From Meconema thalassinum (Eukaryota; Arthropoda; Insecta; Orthoptera; Tettigoniidae), in the NCBI GenBank assembly GCA_946902985.2, contig OX336389.2, forward strand, positions 1,290,830,792-1,290,894,791: a stretch of 64,000 nt of DNA, in the 5' to 3' direction. A program made the position numbers and the translations under genes. Within the stretch, counting starts at the first letter, position 1; the number at the start of each line of letters is the position of its first letter. This document shows, piece after piece, positions 10,962-21,984 of the stretch. The notes under the pieces were generated by a model. The model ran no database searches. It saw only the letters and a list, made by a program, of their open reading frames with translations, and was not told the origin of the DNA.

Positions 10962-11520
10962 TATGTGTATACCGAGACCACTGAAGGTGGATTTTAATTT
11001 AATATTATTAAAATAATCAAGAGATTGTTTTTTTAGCAGCACATTCCTGACATCTGTTGCTATAACTACTGACCAGAGATTCCATATTTTAAAACTTGTG
11101 TGGAAAGTAATAAAGAGCACGGCAGAGGGAGTAGACGCATTATTAATGAGGACGTAACTCCAGCGAACGGTATTTCTATACTCAATTGAAACATTATCAG
11201 TATTTAAGAGAGGAGACGAATTCTGTGCACGTCTCGCTGCTCTGCATAGCATGCGCTATTGTGTGAGTTCAATTGGATTGCAATTTTCATTCTGCTCTGC
11301 CCTTTATGCAATGTGGAATTCAGAATTTAAATTCGCTGGATCCTAGTTTGTTGAAATAACAAATTTCAGCATTGAATGAACGCATTGTTCGAACAGCGTA
11401 TATAGTTCATTGCTCACAAAGAATGGGGTTGCACACAGCACTGAACATACAGGGTGAGTCATTCAACTTCTCCAAAAATAGTCTTTGTGTTGTTGTATTT
11501 ATTGTTGGTGTTGCACCTAG
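10962..11520. other. Unassigned spacer
   Basis: No gene recognised. A TIR-like 'acagggtgagtcattcaact' at about 11450 may be a broken DNA transposon end. Confidence 0.3.
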
Positions 11521-11544
11521 AAGTTAACGACAGCAGTGGCTATG

Positions 11545-11836
11545 ATGGCTAAAGCACATCATTAGGTCGTGGGGCCAAGCTCTCTGCTGACTCGGTAGAC
11601 GCGTGGGTTCGAGCCCCACCGTCGGCCGTCCCTGAAATGGGTTTCCCTGGTTTCCCATTTCAACACCAGGCAAATGCTGGGACGGTACCTTCTGATAGGC
11701 CACGGCCGCTTCCTTCCACATCCTTGCACAGTTTCATTTCATCCTCATCCATTCCATCTCTCATCCCGACTTGCAGGTCGCTTACGGGCGTCGACTAGAA
11801 AGACCTGCACTTGGTCTCTCAGGAGGCCACATGACA
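11545..11836 (+). mobile_element. Chimeric tRNA-headed SINE (SINE-C core, SINE-D tail)
   Basis: The head carries B box 'gggttcgagccccaccgt'. The core 'ccaggcaaatgctgggacgg' and 'ggccacggccgcttcct' belong to the SINE-C group. The 3' end (11775-11836, 'gcgtcgactagaaagacctg') matches the SINE-D tail. This is best read as a SINE family sharing modules with both. Confidence 0.6.
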
Positions 11837-11894
11837 ACAACAAAAACTAGAAGTTTATACAAACGCAGATTCAATTTTCCTTCTTATTCATTAT

Positions 11895-13390
11895 TTTTAA
11901 CCTACTTTCGATTTTTGCAAAAAATTGAAAGTAGACTTATGAGATCTACACAGTGCCAAAAATTGTAACACTGTGAAACCGAATTGAACGAAATTTGGTA
12001 CAGAGTTAGAACTAGCAAAGAGCACCTCAGTGTCATGTTTTATATCGCCGCCATCTTGACGGAAACGTAATGGCGGCCACCCAAATGTTCAAAGCTTAAA
12101 TCAAATTACGACTAACCTAATCATCCGATCTCTACCAAATGCTACAACAACGTATATTTATATGAAGAGCGTGTTTTGACTAAACTACAAGGTCATCAGC
12201 CCAATAGTTTGCAGATGGCAGCCATGTATGTGTGCAAATCGATTCCCCCTATCAATTCAAACACGGTTAAACCGAATTGAACGAAACTTGGTACAGAGGT
12301 AGCACTAGCAAAGAGCACCTCAGTGTCATGTTTTATATCGCCGCCATCTTGACGGAAACGTAATGGCGGCCACCCAAATGTTCAAAGCTTAAATCAAATG
12401 ACGACTAACCTAATCATCCGATCTCTACCAAATGGTTCAACAACATATATTCATAAGGTAAGCGTCTTTTTTACTAAACTACAAGGTCATCAGCCCAATA
12501 GTTTGCAGATGGCGGCCACGTTTTTGTGCAAATCGATTCCCCCTATCAATTCAAAAACGATGAAACCGAATTGAACGAAATTTGGTACAGAGGTAGCACT
12601 AGCAAAGGGCACTCCAGTGTCATGTTTTATATCGCCGCCATCTTGACGGAAACGTAATGGTGGCCACCCAATTTTAAAAGGCTTAAATCTAATTACGACC
12701 AACCTAATCATCTGATCTCTACTAAATTTTGCAACAACATGCCTTTATTGTGAGGTTTGAAGCCATTTTTCAGTGTTGCCTAACTAAACAAAAGTTTGGT
12801 GCTTTTCAGTCGGTCAACACGAATGTACCCAAATAGAGCTGATTAGGGCATAACCCATCTCTATTTGGGTACATTCGTGTTGACCGACTTAAAAGCACCA
12901 AACTTTTGTTAACATGCCTTTATGTGAAAAGCGTTATTTGACCAAGCTACAAGGTCATCAGTCCAATAGTTTGCATATGGCGGCCATGTATTTGTGCAAA
13001 TCGATTCCCCCTATCAATTCAAACACAGTAAAACCGAATTGAACGAAATTTGGTATAGAGGCAGCACTAGCAAAGGGTACCTCAGTGTCATGTTTTATAT
13101 CGCCGTCATCTTGACGGAAAAGGAATGGCGGCCACCCAAATGTTAAAAGATTAAATCAAATTACGACCAACCTAATGATTTGATCTCTAACAAATTTTGC
13201 ATCAGCATACCCTTTTGTGGGAAGCATCTTTTTATTTTTTACTGAACTACAAGGTCATCAGCCGAATAGTTTGCAGATGGCGGCCATGTATTTGTGCAAA
13301 TCGATTCCCCATATCAATTCAAACACGGTGAAACCGAATTGAATGAATTTTTTTATAGTGGTAGCACTAGCAAATGGCATCTCATATCCA
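11895..13390. repeat. ~294-bp tandem satellite, about five units
   Basis: 'aaaccgaattgaacgaaa' starts at about 11974, 12268, 12563, 13032 and 13330. The spacing is ~294 bp except for the third interval, which is longer by the Penelope-like insertion. Each unit contains 'cgccgccatcttgacggaaa' and 'ggtcatcagcccaatagttt'. A short hairpin (11903-11946, ctactttc/gaaagtag) and 'cttatgagat' open the array, the same way the repeat N family begins. Units diverge towards the right end. Confidence 0.85.
12749..12910. mobile_element. Palindromic Penelope-like terminal insertion
   Basis: 162 bp flanked by the exact 13-bp duplication aacatgcctttat (12736-12748 and 12911-12923). It is almost all palindrome: 12789-12837 pairs with about 12859-12910. 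The longer left arm ends in the antisense of a start codon and Met-Ala-Ser-Asn-Leu-Thr, which matches the start of the Penelope-like frame at 25225-25458. It is inserted in satellite unit 3. Confidence 0.75.
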
Positions 13391-13842
13391 TGTTTAATAT
13401 GCGTATAGCACGTTGTATTTCAACAGGGTACTACAACGAACATTCAATTTATACTCCTTGAAAAGGACAAAGAGTTATAACAATACGCATGCATTTAGGA
13501 GAAAGTAGGCTATATGTTCCTTACTGAACATCTTGTATAGTACATAAAGCATTTACATAGTACGTGTTATTTGACTAAGCCATTATACAATTTTACGAAA
13601 TAGTAATCAATGATATGCTTGCCACACACAAGGTTGCACCTTTTAATGGCCTATGTGATATCTCTTCCTGCTCTGTATGGATATGATATCCTATTTCCAC
13701 CTGTCTTTATCATATTGTAATAATATAATGTAATAATTGTAAATTTACAGGTTAAACAATGAGTAGGAAATGTAAGGAAATCATAAAATGTGTACAGTTT
13801 TTCTGAATTTTGTAAAATATGTATATTTGTAATGGTTAATAT

Positions 13843-13933
13843 ATAATATAATATAATATAATATAATATAATATAATATAATATAATAATAATAATAAAA
13901 CAGACCCAGCCTGGGGCTGGAAACTGTACAAGA

Positions 13934-13976
<43 letters not shown>
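13843..13976. repeat. (ATAAT)n and (AAT)n microsatellites
   Basis: 13843-13886 is a 5-bp AT-only tandem and 13936-13976 an AAT tandem. The antisense open frame across them (poly-Leu, poly-Tyr-Ile) is an artefact. 13391-14257 is otherwise unassigned. Confidence 0.9.
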
Positions 13977-13978
<2 letters not shown>

Positions 13979-14539
13979 TAATAACCTTTAAAGTAGACTC
14001 CTTAAAAAGCATAATCATCATATTGTTTCATTTTGGGGCGTAGAAAATTATATCACTCCACTTGTGTGTATGGAATCTTGCGTGATAACCTGTATTATTA
14101 TGGCAACTGTGCTGAAGTATATATAAAGATACAGGCTGTTCCGGAATTTCTAATACACACTTCTAGGAGTTGTCGATGCAGAACTCATCCCCCAGAAACG
14201 CACCACTTCGCTGAAACATTGATTACAGGATCGAATCAGAACACTATTGGTACACCTCGTTGAGTAGTGGAGACGGAGGCCCGGGTTCGATCACTGGCTC
14301 TGCCAAGAAATCTAATTCTGGTCTGAGGGCTGGAACGAGGTACACTCAGCCTCGTGAGGCAAAACTGAGAAGAGGCGGGTTCGATTCCTACCTGGAAGTG
14401 GTCTTCCGTGGTTTCCCACTTTTACTCCAGGCAAATGCCGGGATGGTACCTAGCTTAAGGCCACGGCCACTTCCTACCCCCATCCTACCTCCATTGCAAG
14501 CACACACACTAATACAGACATCACAGTGACACAGTTTAT

Positions 14540-15829
14540 CAGGCCCGGTCTTAGAGATCCAGGGCCCCTAGGCACTTGACATTTGGGCCCCCCACCATCT
14601 CGAAGCTATTTTTGAAATGCACTAGAACAGAACACATAATTTTTAATCGCCTTTAATGGCTTTAATTAACATCAGAATAACACAGTCTATGTTATTTTAG
14701 CTACGTTATTCTATAAAATTTATAGAATCATAAGACGAACTTTCTTCTGTGCAAAAGAATGAATGACGTCATCATAGTCAATTGACTGCATTATTTCTGA
14801 CTCTATGTACATTACAGAGAGTGAATTGAGTCCGTTCTCTCCTATGTTAGATCTTAATTCTTTACTCTCTTTAGCACTGAAAACGACCGTTCTGCTGAGC
14901 AGTTTGACGCTGGTGTACACAACAGCATTCGGAGCGCAATTCCTACGTTTGGATAAAAGTCCAAAAAGCCTTTTTCCGGTAAGAATTTGTATAGCTTCAG
15001 TGACGATAACTCCATAACTGCATCATTCGACGATAAATGAGCTTGCAGGTGCAGACACTCGTTTTCCAAAGTCCTATCCAAGTCCCCCGAATAAAAAGTT
15101 ATAAGGTTTCTGGCCCCTTCACGAATGTCTTTAGATTCCAAACGATATAGTTTCGTAAGAAAGTTAAACTTTTTACTTAACTTCTCATAAGCAGATCCGC
15201 GTCTCCATAGTTCTGTAATTAGTCTATCAATAATGACGTTAGAAATGGTAACTCTGAATTTGTCCCTGCCAGAGAGTTCGATCTCGTTTCCTTCTACTTC
15301 GTCGAACTGGACTTTACGCTTACGTGTCCTCTGCATGTCATATGCAAAGCTATTTTCACCGGATTTTTCAATAACTTTCGACTTATAATGATCAAAGATA
15401 CTGGGTTTCCTTAAGTGTTCTAGGTATGTTACCAAAGACTGATTCAGTTCAACGATTGTACCCAGGTCGATATTAACGGATTGGAGAGATTTGCTCACTT
15501 TTTTGAACCATTCCAAGATGTCATTCCAAAGAAGTGTCGCACGGAGCCTTAGAATGGGTTGCCTGCGCGTGGCCTGGCAATGCTAAGCGTGGATACTGCA
15601 GGCGAGAGAGAGGGGGAACGAAGAGGCCTAATTCTAGTTTTGTTGCATGCAGGGCTGTAAGGTTTGGCAAAATGTAGTAAAATATTTATTGTAATATTAT
15701 TTTCGGTAAAGCTTTTTGATAAGGAGAGCCAGGCTTTTGAGCTTATGTAAAGATTCCGCCACCGGGGCCCCTAGGCTGGCTGGGCCCCTAGGCCGGGGCC
15801 TTGTAGGCCTAGGCAGAAATCCGGCACTG
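14540..15829 (-). mobile_element. hAT transposon, internally deleted
   Basis: The left end CAGGCCCGGTCTTAGAGAT and the right end (reverse: CAGTGCCGGATTTCTGC) are imperfect inverted hAT-type termini. Subterminal 'gggcccctaggc' blocks occur at both ends. The likely 8-bp duplication is degraded (agtttatc / agtttcac). It carries the 3' half of a transposase on the minus strand. Confidence 0.75.
14854..15516 (-). pseudogene. hAT transposase C-terminal half (ZMYM1-like, hATC domain)
   Basis: 220 codons ending close to the left TIR. Residues 201-220 (T-P-A-S-N-C-S-A-E-R-S-F-S-V-L-K-R) are the hallmark of the hAT C-terminal dimerisation domain, preceded by a L-Y-K-F-L...F-Y-P-N stretch as in ZMYM1-like/hAT proteins. 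The N-terminal zinc finger and the catalytic D residues are missing, because full hAT transposases exceed 500 residues. The stop follows the motif early, so the end of the domain is also lost. It would not transpose itself but could reflect an internally deleted copy mobilised in trans. Confidence 0.7.
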
Positions 15830-15935
15830 AGTTTCACAAAAATTCCACACACACACACACACAAGCACACAAGCACACGGGGTCACATACCATGATGTCG
15901 CAAAGCCTCTAAGAGAATCAACAACATCAGAACAC

Positions 15936-16311
15936 TATTGAATTTGTTATAATACTGTATTTTTGCAAACCGATTATTGTATGGCATATGTTCATCGCAG
16001 TATTTAGGTATATTTTGTGTAAAACAAATGAGGCCCACAAACAGTAAGGACATACTGATGCTAATAATAACATGAAGAGGTCATCTGGTTGCACCACAAG
16101 AGCTGCTCAATGTGACGTCCCTAAACGTCGTTGCACACAGTGTACTTTATCTGCGAATGGTGTTCTGATACACACGCTCAATATCATTTGGCTGGATGCA
16201 TGGCGCAGCGGGAAACTTCTCGCCTGCTGTTTCCAAGGTTGCAGAATCGAATTCTGGTGCAGTCAGTTTTCATTTAAGAGAGTGAATTGCGAGCAAACCG
16301 TGTCAATAGAT
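15936..16311. other. Unassigned spacer
   Basis: No repeat partner or gene recognised within the window. Confidence 0.3.
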
Positions 16312-16420
16312 TTTCTGGCACGTTACAGATACCCTTCGGGGTGAAATTCCGGCTCTCGGGCGCCTCAAAAAGCCACAGTAGTAAAAAGGGACACAAAACC
16401 AATATCATCATAATCATCAT
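16312..16420 (+). mobile_element. SINE-H 3' fragment
   Basis: Shares 'ctggcacgtta', 'aaattccggc', 'gcctcaaaaagcc' and the end 'aaaaccaatatcatcatcat'-type tail with 52598-52726 and the reverse of 29466-29890. It is 5'-truncated, as expected for a retroposed SINE. Confidence 0.6.
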
Positions 16421-16434
16421 CAAATTATGCTTGC

Positions 16435-16690
16435 TACGGTGGGTGAGTGGTCAACGTATCGGTCTACTAACCCCATTCTTTCAGGTTCGCTCCTGGCCAC
16501 GGTAACTGATTTTTGAAAGGCGGCAAAAATTACGACACCATGTCATACGATGTTGGCATGTCAAATAACCCACTTGAATTCTGTAGGCCGTGTTCATAAT
16601 GGCAAAATTAATCTCGGGAGTTTCCGCCAACACAAAGTTCCTCATTTCTCGACAAGAATGCGCTATAATGTTCAAGGAGCTTAAATATCT
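16435..16690 (+). mobile_element. tRNA-headed SINE-J, single copy
   Basis: The A-box-like 'gtgggtgagtggtcaacg' is followed by B box 'ggttcgctcctggccacgg', then a ~190-bp body. It is not repeated elsewhere in the window, so the assignment rests on box spacing alone. Confidence 0.45.
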
Positions 16691-17214
16691 AACCTCCTTG
16701 ACTTTCATAGTGCTTCAAGGAACAAAAAAAATTCGACATGCAAACTAACCTTTGGTTGTCAAATAACAAAGCTTGCACCCGGCATCCGAGGCCATATGAT
16801 ATTATTATTTTTATTATCATCATCAAATTTAAAAAAATAAAAGACCTTGTCACTTATGTAGCATCGAAATTGTACGTTCTGATTTGACCTTGTCATCGAT
16901 CTGGCATCGAAGTGATTCGTTACTGTGCATGAGTTCCGCATGCAAATGTTATCGTCTCGGTCCTCTCTTCAACCGCTAGAAGTCCGTAATGGGAATTCCG
17001 GAAGAATCTGTATACAGGATAATTGTAATTGTTTCTTGAACTGAGAAGAGATTATCGTTATTTCAAGTTTAATACCTTTCAGATATATTTTCTGGATTAG
17101 AAAGGTAAACCACGGAAAGACACCTGTTACATGACAGAGTTAGATTAAAAATACACTTTTCTTTTCAGTAGTCCTCATTAAACTGAATACCTTGTAGTTG
17201 TTGTTGTTTATAAT
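16691..17214. other. Unassigned spacer
   Basis: No gene or repeat partner recognised. Confidence 0.3.
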
Positions 17215-17474
17215 TCATTTATCGTGGTCACTTCGGCCCCAGGATTTGTTTGATAACCTGTGTAATTGTGGTATGCGTAGTAGTGTGTTCATTTGTAATT
17301 GAGACTAGGATTGGAAAAGAGGCGGCCATAGCCTTAAGTTAGGTACCATCCGGGCATTTGGCAGGAGTAGAAGTGAGAGACCACGGGAAACCACTTCTTT
17401 GATGGCTGATGAGGGAATCGACTCACCTCTTCCCAGTCTTAGTTCCAACCTTCAGTGCTTCAGACCACAATTAT

Positions 17475-18146
17475 ACAGGGTCATCGAAAAATAATGCCAA
17501 CATTTCAAAAAATTATAACATCGAAACCCTTTATGTTAAACGTGTAATTCTTTCACTGAACGCCAGCTGGTTGAAATAAGTTTTGTTTTGGAAAGGACGT
17601 GACCTTGCTATGCGCACACTAGATGCGCAGTAGCCACGGTCGGCCGGGGACGCACGCGCCAATGAAGTCCCGACTTCACCCCTTTGGATTTTTTCTGGGG
17701 GTACATTAAAAACATTGTGTATGAAGAAAAAATTCGGGATTTGGAGCACCTGCGGGAGCGAATTTCTGCCGCCATCTTGACAGTTACTCCCGAAATAATT
17801 GCACGTACCAATCCAGCCATTGGGAAAGCGCGCGTTCAATGCTGATGTTGGTGGTCGGCCTGGCTAGATTTTTTCTCTACAGTCCCTGATTCCTTAAACT
17901 GATTAAACCATCGAAAAACAGCTTTGTAATCAGGTTCAGTTTGACGGGCGGTGCAGTCATTGGCGCACGCGCCCCCGGCTGACCTTGGCTACTGCGCATC
18001 TAGTGTGCGCTAAGCAAGGTCACGTCCCCTCCAAAACAAAACTTACTTTAACCAGCTGGCGTTCAGTGAAAGAATTACACGTTTAACATAAAGGGTTTCG
18101 GTGCTATAATTTTTTGAAATGATGGCATTACTTTTCGATGACCCTG
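17475..18146 (+). mobile_element. Long-TIR DNA transposon E3
   Basis: Ends ACAGGGTCATCGAAAAATAA and the inverse, with inverted homology for ~200 bp (17475-17680 against about 17930-18146). A duplicated ttat/tat lies at the junction with SINE-C. The centre keeps a C-terminal transposase fragment (17681-17845), complementing the N-terminal remnants in E1 and E2. Confidence 0.8.
17681..17845 (+). pseudogene. Transposase C-terminal remnant in E3
   Basis: 54 codons read P-L-D-F-F-W-G-Y-I-K-N-I-V-Y, then D-L-E-H-L-R-E-R-I, then T-P-E-I-I-A-R. This is the region just after the last catalytic acidic residue in the insect DUF4817-HTH transposases, which typically have PLDxFLWGxxK followed by LRxRI and TPExLxR. 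The expected downstream end is replaced by the inverted arm. It is too short to be functional. Confidence 0.6.
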
Positions 18147-18398
18147 TTATTCTTGGCAGACCCTGGAATCAATCCTTGGTCGCCTACCACTATACCAGAC
18201 GACCGTGATTGAGGAGAATTTCAAGGAGGTGATTAGTCTATAGCGGTAGTCCACTTCATTATAGTAAAATGAGGCTATAATGATGCAAATCATTGCCATT
18301 CTAGTCATTCTACTTCAGAAATTACTGGGGGACCCGTGCGAGAAATCTCGCATTTCAACATCATTGTCGTTGTCCATTGGCCTCGCACAACAGTAAAC

Positions 18399-21300
18399 CT
18401 CGACGCGACACAGTTCTGGCAAGGACTGGTTGTGTGCCTGTTATGCAGGCTCGAAGCGAAACAGTTCTGGCAAGGACTGGTTGTGTGCTACACTTTCCTG
18501 TTATGCAGGCTCGACGCGAAACAGTTCTGGCAAGGACTGGTTGTGTGCTACACTTTCCTGTTATGCAGGCTCGACGCGAAACAGTTCTGGCAAGGACTGG
18601 TTGTGTGCTACACTTTCCTGTTATGCAGGCTCGGCGCGAAACAGTTCTGGCAAGGACTGGTTGTGTGCTACACTTTCCTGTTATGCAGGCTCGACGCGAA
18701 ACAGTTCTGGCAAGGACTGGTTGTGTGCTACACTTTCCTGTTATGCAGGCTCGACGCGAAACAGTTCTGGCAAGGACTGGTTGTGTGCTACACTTTTCTG
18801 TTATGCAGGCTCGACGCGACACAGTTCTGGCAGGGGCTGGTGTGTGCTACACGTTCCTGTTATGCAGGCTCGACGCGACACAGTTCTGGCAGGGGCTGGT
18901 TGTGTGCTACACGTTCCTGTTATGCAGGCTCGACGCGAAACAGTTCTGGCAAGGGCTGGTTGTGTGCTACACTTTTCTGTTAAGCAGGCTCGACGCGACA
19001 CAGTTCTGGCAGGGGCTGGTTGTGTGCTACACGTTCCTGTTATGCAGGCTCGACGCGACACAGTTCTGGCAGGGGCTGGTTGTGTGCTACACTTTCCCGT
19101 TATCCAGGCTCGACGCAACACAGTTCTGGCAGGGGCTGGTTTTGTGCTCCACTTTCCTTTTATGCACGCTCGACGCGACACAGTTCTGGCAAGGGCTGGT
19201 TGTGTGCTACACTTTCCTCTTATGCAGGCTCGACGCGACACAGTTCTGGCAAGGGCTGGCTGTGTGCTACACTTTTCTGTAGTGCAGGCTCGACGCAACA
19301 CAGTTCTGGCAAGGGCTGGTTTTGTGCTCCACTTTCCTTTTATACACGCTCGACGCGACACAGTTCTGGCAAGGGCTGGTTGTGTGCTCCACTTTCCTGT
19401 TATGCAGGCTCGACGTGACACAGTTCTGGCAAGGGTTGGTTGTGTGCTACACTTTCCTGTTGTAGAGGCTCGACGCGACACAGTACTGGCAAGGGCTGGT
19501 TGTGTGCTACACTTTTCTGTAGTGCAGGCTCGACGCGACACAGTTCTAGCAAGGGCTGGTTGTGTGCTAAACTTTCCTGTAGTGCAGGCTCGACGCGACA
19601 CAGTTCTAGCAAGGGCTGGTTGTGTGCTACACTTTCCTGTTATGCAGGCTCAACGCGAAACAGTTCTGGCAAGGGCTGGTTGTGTGCTCCACTTTCCTGT
19701 TATGCAGGCTCGACGCGACACAGTTCTGGCAAGGGCTGGTTGTTGGCTCCACTTTCCTGTTATGCAGGCTCGACCCGACACAGTTCTAGCAAGGGCTGGT
19801 TGTGTGCTCCAATTTCCTGTTATGCAGGCTCGACGCGACACAGTTCTAGCAAGGGCTGGTTGCGTTCTCCACTTTCCTGTTATGCAGGCTCGACGCGACA
19901 CAGTTCTGGCAAGGGCTGCTTATGTGCTCCACTTTCCTGTTATGAAGGCTCGACGCGACACAGTTCTGGCAAGAGCCGGTTGTGTGCTCCACTTTCCTCT
20001 TATGGAGGCTCGACGCGACTCTGTTCCGGCAAGGGCTGGTTGTGTGCTCCACTTTCCTGTTATGCAGGCTCGACGCGACACAATTCTGGCATGGGCTGGC
20101 TGTGTGCTCCACGTTCCTGTTATGCAGGCTCGACGCGACACAGTTCTAGCAAGGGCTGGTTGTGTGCTCCACATACCTATTATGCAGGCTCGACGCGACA
20201 CAGTTCTGGCAGGGGCTAATTGTGTGCCCCACTTTCCTGTTATGCAGGCTCGACGCAACACAGTTCTAGCAAGGGCTGGCTGTGTGCTCCACTTTCCTGT
20301 TATGCAGGCTCGACGCGACACAGTTCTGGCAAGGGCTAATTGTGTTCTCCACTTTCCTGTTATGCAGGCTCGACGCGACACAGTTCTGGCAAGGACTGGC
20401 TGTGTGCTCCACTTTCCTCTTATGCAGGCTCGACGCGACACAGTTCTGGCAAGGGCTGGCTGTGTGCTACACTTTCCTGTTATGCAGGCTCGACGCGACA
20501 CAGTTCTGGCAAGGGCTGGTTGTGTGCTCCACTTTCCTGTTATGCAGGCTCGACCTGACACAGGTCTGGCAAGGGCTGGTTGTGTGCTCCACTTTCCTGT
20601 TATGCAGGCTCGACGCGACACAGTTCTGGTAGGGGCTGGTTGTGTGCTCCACTTTCCTGTTATGCAGGCTCGACGTGACCCAGGTCTGGCAAGGGCTGGT
20701 TGTGTGCTCCACTTTCCTCTTATGCAGGCTCGACGCGACACAGTTCTGGCAAGGGCTGGCTGTGTGCTCCACTTTCCTGTTATTCAGGCTCGACGTGACA
20801 CAGGTCTGGCAAGGGCTGGTTGTGTGCTCCACTTTCCTGTTATGCAGGCTCGACGCGACACAGTTCTGGTAGGGGCTGGTTGTGTGCTCCACTTTCCTGT
20901 TATGCAGGCTCGACGTGACACAGTTCTGGCAAGGGCTGGTTGTGTGCTCCACTTTCCTGTTATGCAGGCTCGACGCGACACAGTTCTGGCAAGGGCTGGT
21001 TGTGTGCTCCACTCTCCTGTTATGCAGGCTCGACGCGACACAGTTCTGGTAGGGGCTGGTTGTGTGCTCCACTTTCCTGTTATGCAGGCTCGACGCGACA
21101 CAGTTCCGGCAAGGGCTGGTTGTGTGCTCCACTTTCCTGTTATGCAGGCTCGACGCGACACAGTTCTGGCAAGGGCTGGTTGTGTGCTCCAATTTCCTGT
21201 TATGCAGGCTCGACGCGACACAGTTCTGGCAAGGGCTGGTTGTGTGCTCCACTTTCCTGTTATACAGGCTTGACGCGACACAGTTCCGGCAAGGGCTAAT

Positions 21301-21716
21301 TGTGTGCTCGACTTTCCTGTTATGCAGGCTCGACGCGACACAGTTCTGGCAAGGGCTGGTGGTGTGCTGCACTTTCCTGTTATGCAGGCTCGACGCGACA
21401 CAGTTCCGGCAAGGGCTAATTGTGTGCCCCACTTTCCTGTTATGCAGGCTCGACGCGACACAGTTCTGGCAAAGGCTGGTTGTGTGATTTTCTTTCCTGT
21501 TATGCAGGCTCGACGCGACACAGTTCTGACAAGGGCTGGTTGTGTGCTCCACTTTCCTGTTATGCAGGCTCGACGCGACACAATTCTGGTAGGGGCTGGT
21601 TGTGTGCTCCACTTTCCTGTTATGCAGGCTCGACACGACACAGTTCTGGTAGGGGCTGGTTGTGTGCTCCACTTTCCTTTTATGTAGGCTCGACGCGACA
21701 CAGTTCTGGCAGGGGA
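18399..21716. repeat. 60-bp minisatellite array, about 55 units
   Basis: The unit landmarks are 'ttgtgtgct', 'cactttcctgttatgcaggc', 'tcgacgcgacacagttctgg' and 'caagggctgg'. The period is 60 bp except for one 59-bp unit (~18841) and a short first unit. Left units carry gcgaaacag, aaggact and gctacac; units right of ~19380 mostly carry gcgacacag, aagggct and gctccac. Because 60 is divisible by 3 and five of six frames lack stops in the consensus, very long open frames (up to 947 codons) appear. These are not evidence of a protein. Confidence 0.97.
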
Positions 21717-21984
21717 TATAGTCTTGTTTATTTGTTTCAAAACAAATTGTCTATAATTATGAAGTCATTGTGCAATTCATCACTGCTGCGGGTAATTCCT
21801 TCTCTTTTTAACGCTCATTTGTTGCTTGTGAGCACCTTTACTACTGAAATAATATACAGTATATGATGCTCATTTCATGTTGTTAGAAGAACAGGATACT
21901 CAAACATTAACCACACGGCACGTGTTCGTAAGAGATACAAGCCCCTTTCGTTCATCAGTTTCCGACTAAGCTATTGTTTCACGT

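Larger units (their letters stand above)
14258..15935 (+). mobile_element. SINE-C copy split by a hAT element
   Basis: 14258-14539 holds the head (B box 'gggttcgatcactggctctg'), the second B box, the core ('ccaggcaaatgccgggatgg') and the 'cacacactaatacagacatc' block. The 3' end resumes at 15830-15935 ('ttccacacacacac', 'agaatcaacaaca'). Aligning to copy 1 shows that the 1.29 kb between them is an insertion. Confidence 0.75.
17215..18225 (-). mobile_element. SINE-C copy split by E3
   Basis: 17215-17474 and 18147-18225 join into one SINE-C copy. The left part has 'ggccatagccttaagttagg' and the core; the right part has 'cttggcagaccctggaatca', the degraded head. The junction sequence of intact copies ('gaccagaattaaatttcttgg') shows where E3 entered. 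Confidence 0.75.

Noticed and set aside
13836..14021. Leucine/tyrosine-isoleucine frame resembling a membrane peptide
   Set aside because: It is a translation of AT-only microsatellites.
18430..21273. A 947-codon open reading frame and overlapping long frames on both strands
   Set aside because: They follow from a stop-free 60-bp tandem unit with length divisible by three; there is no start context, domain or splice evidence.
18399..21716. CRISPR array
   Set aside because: The units are contiguous without spacers and the context is eukaryotic; this is a satellite.
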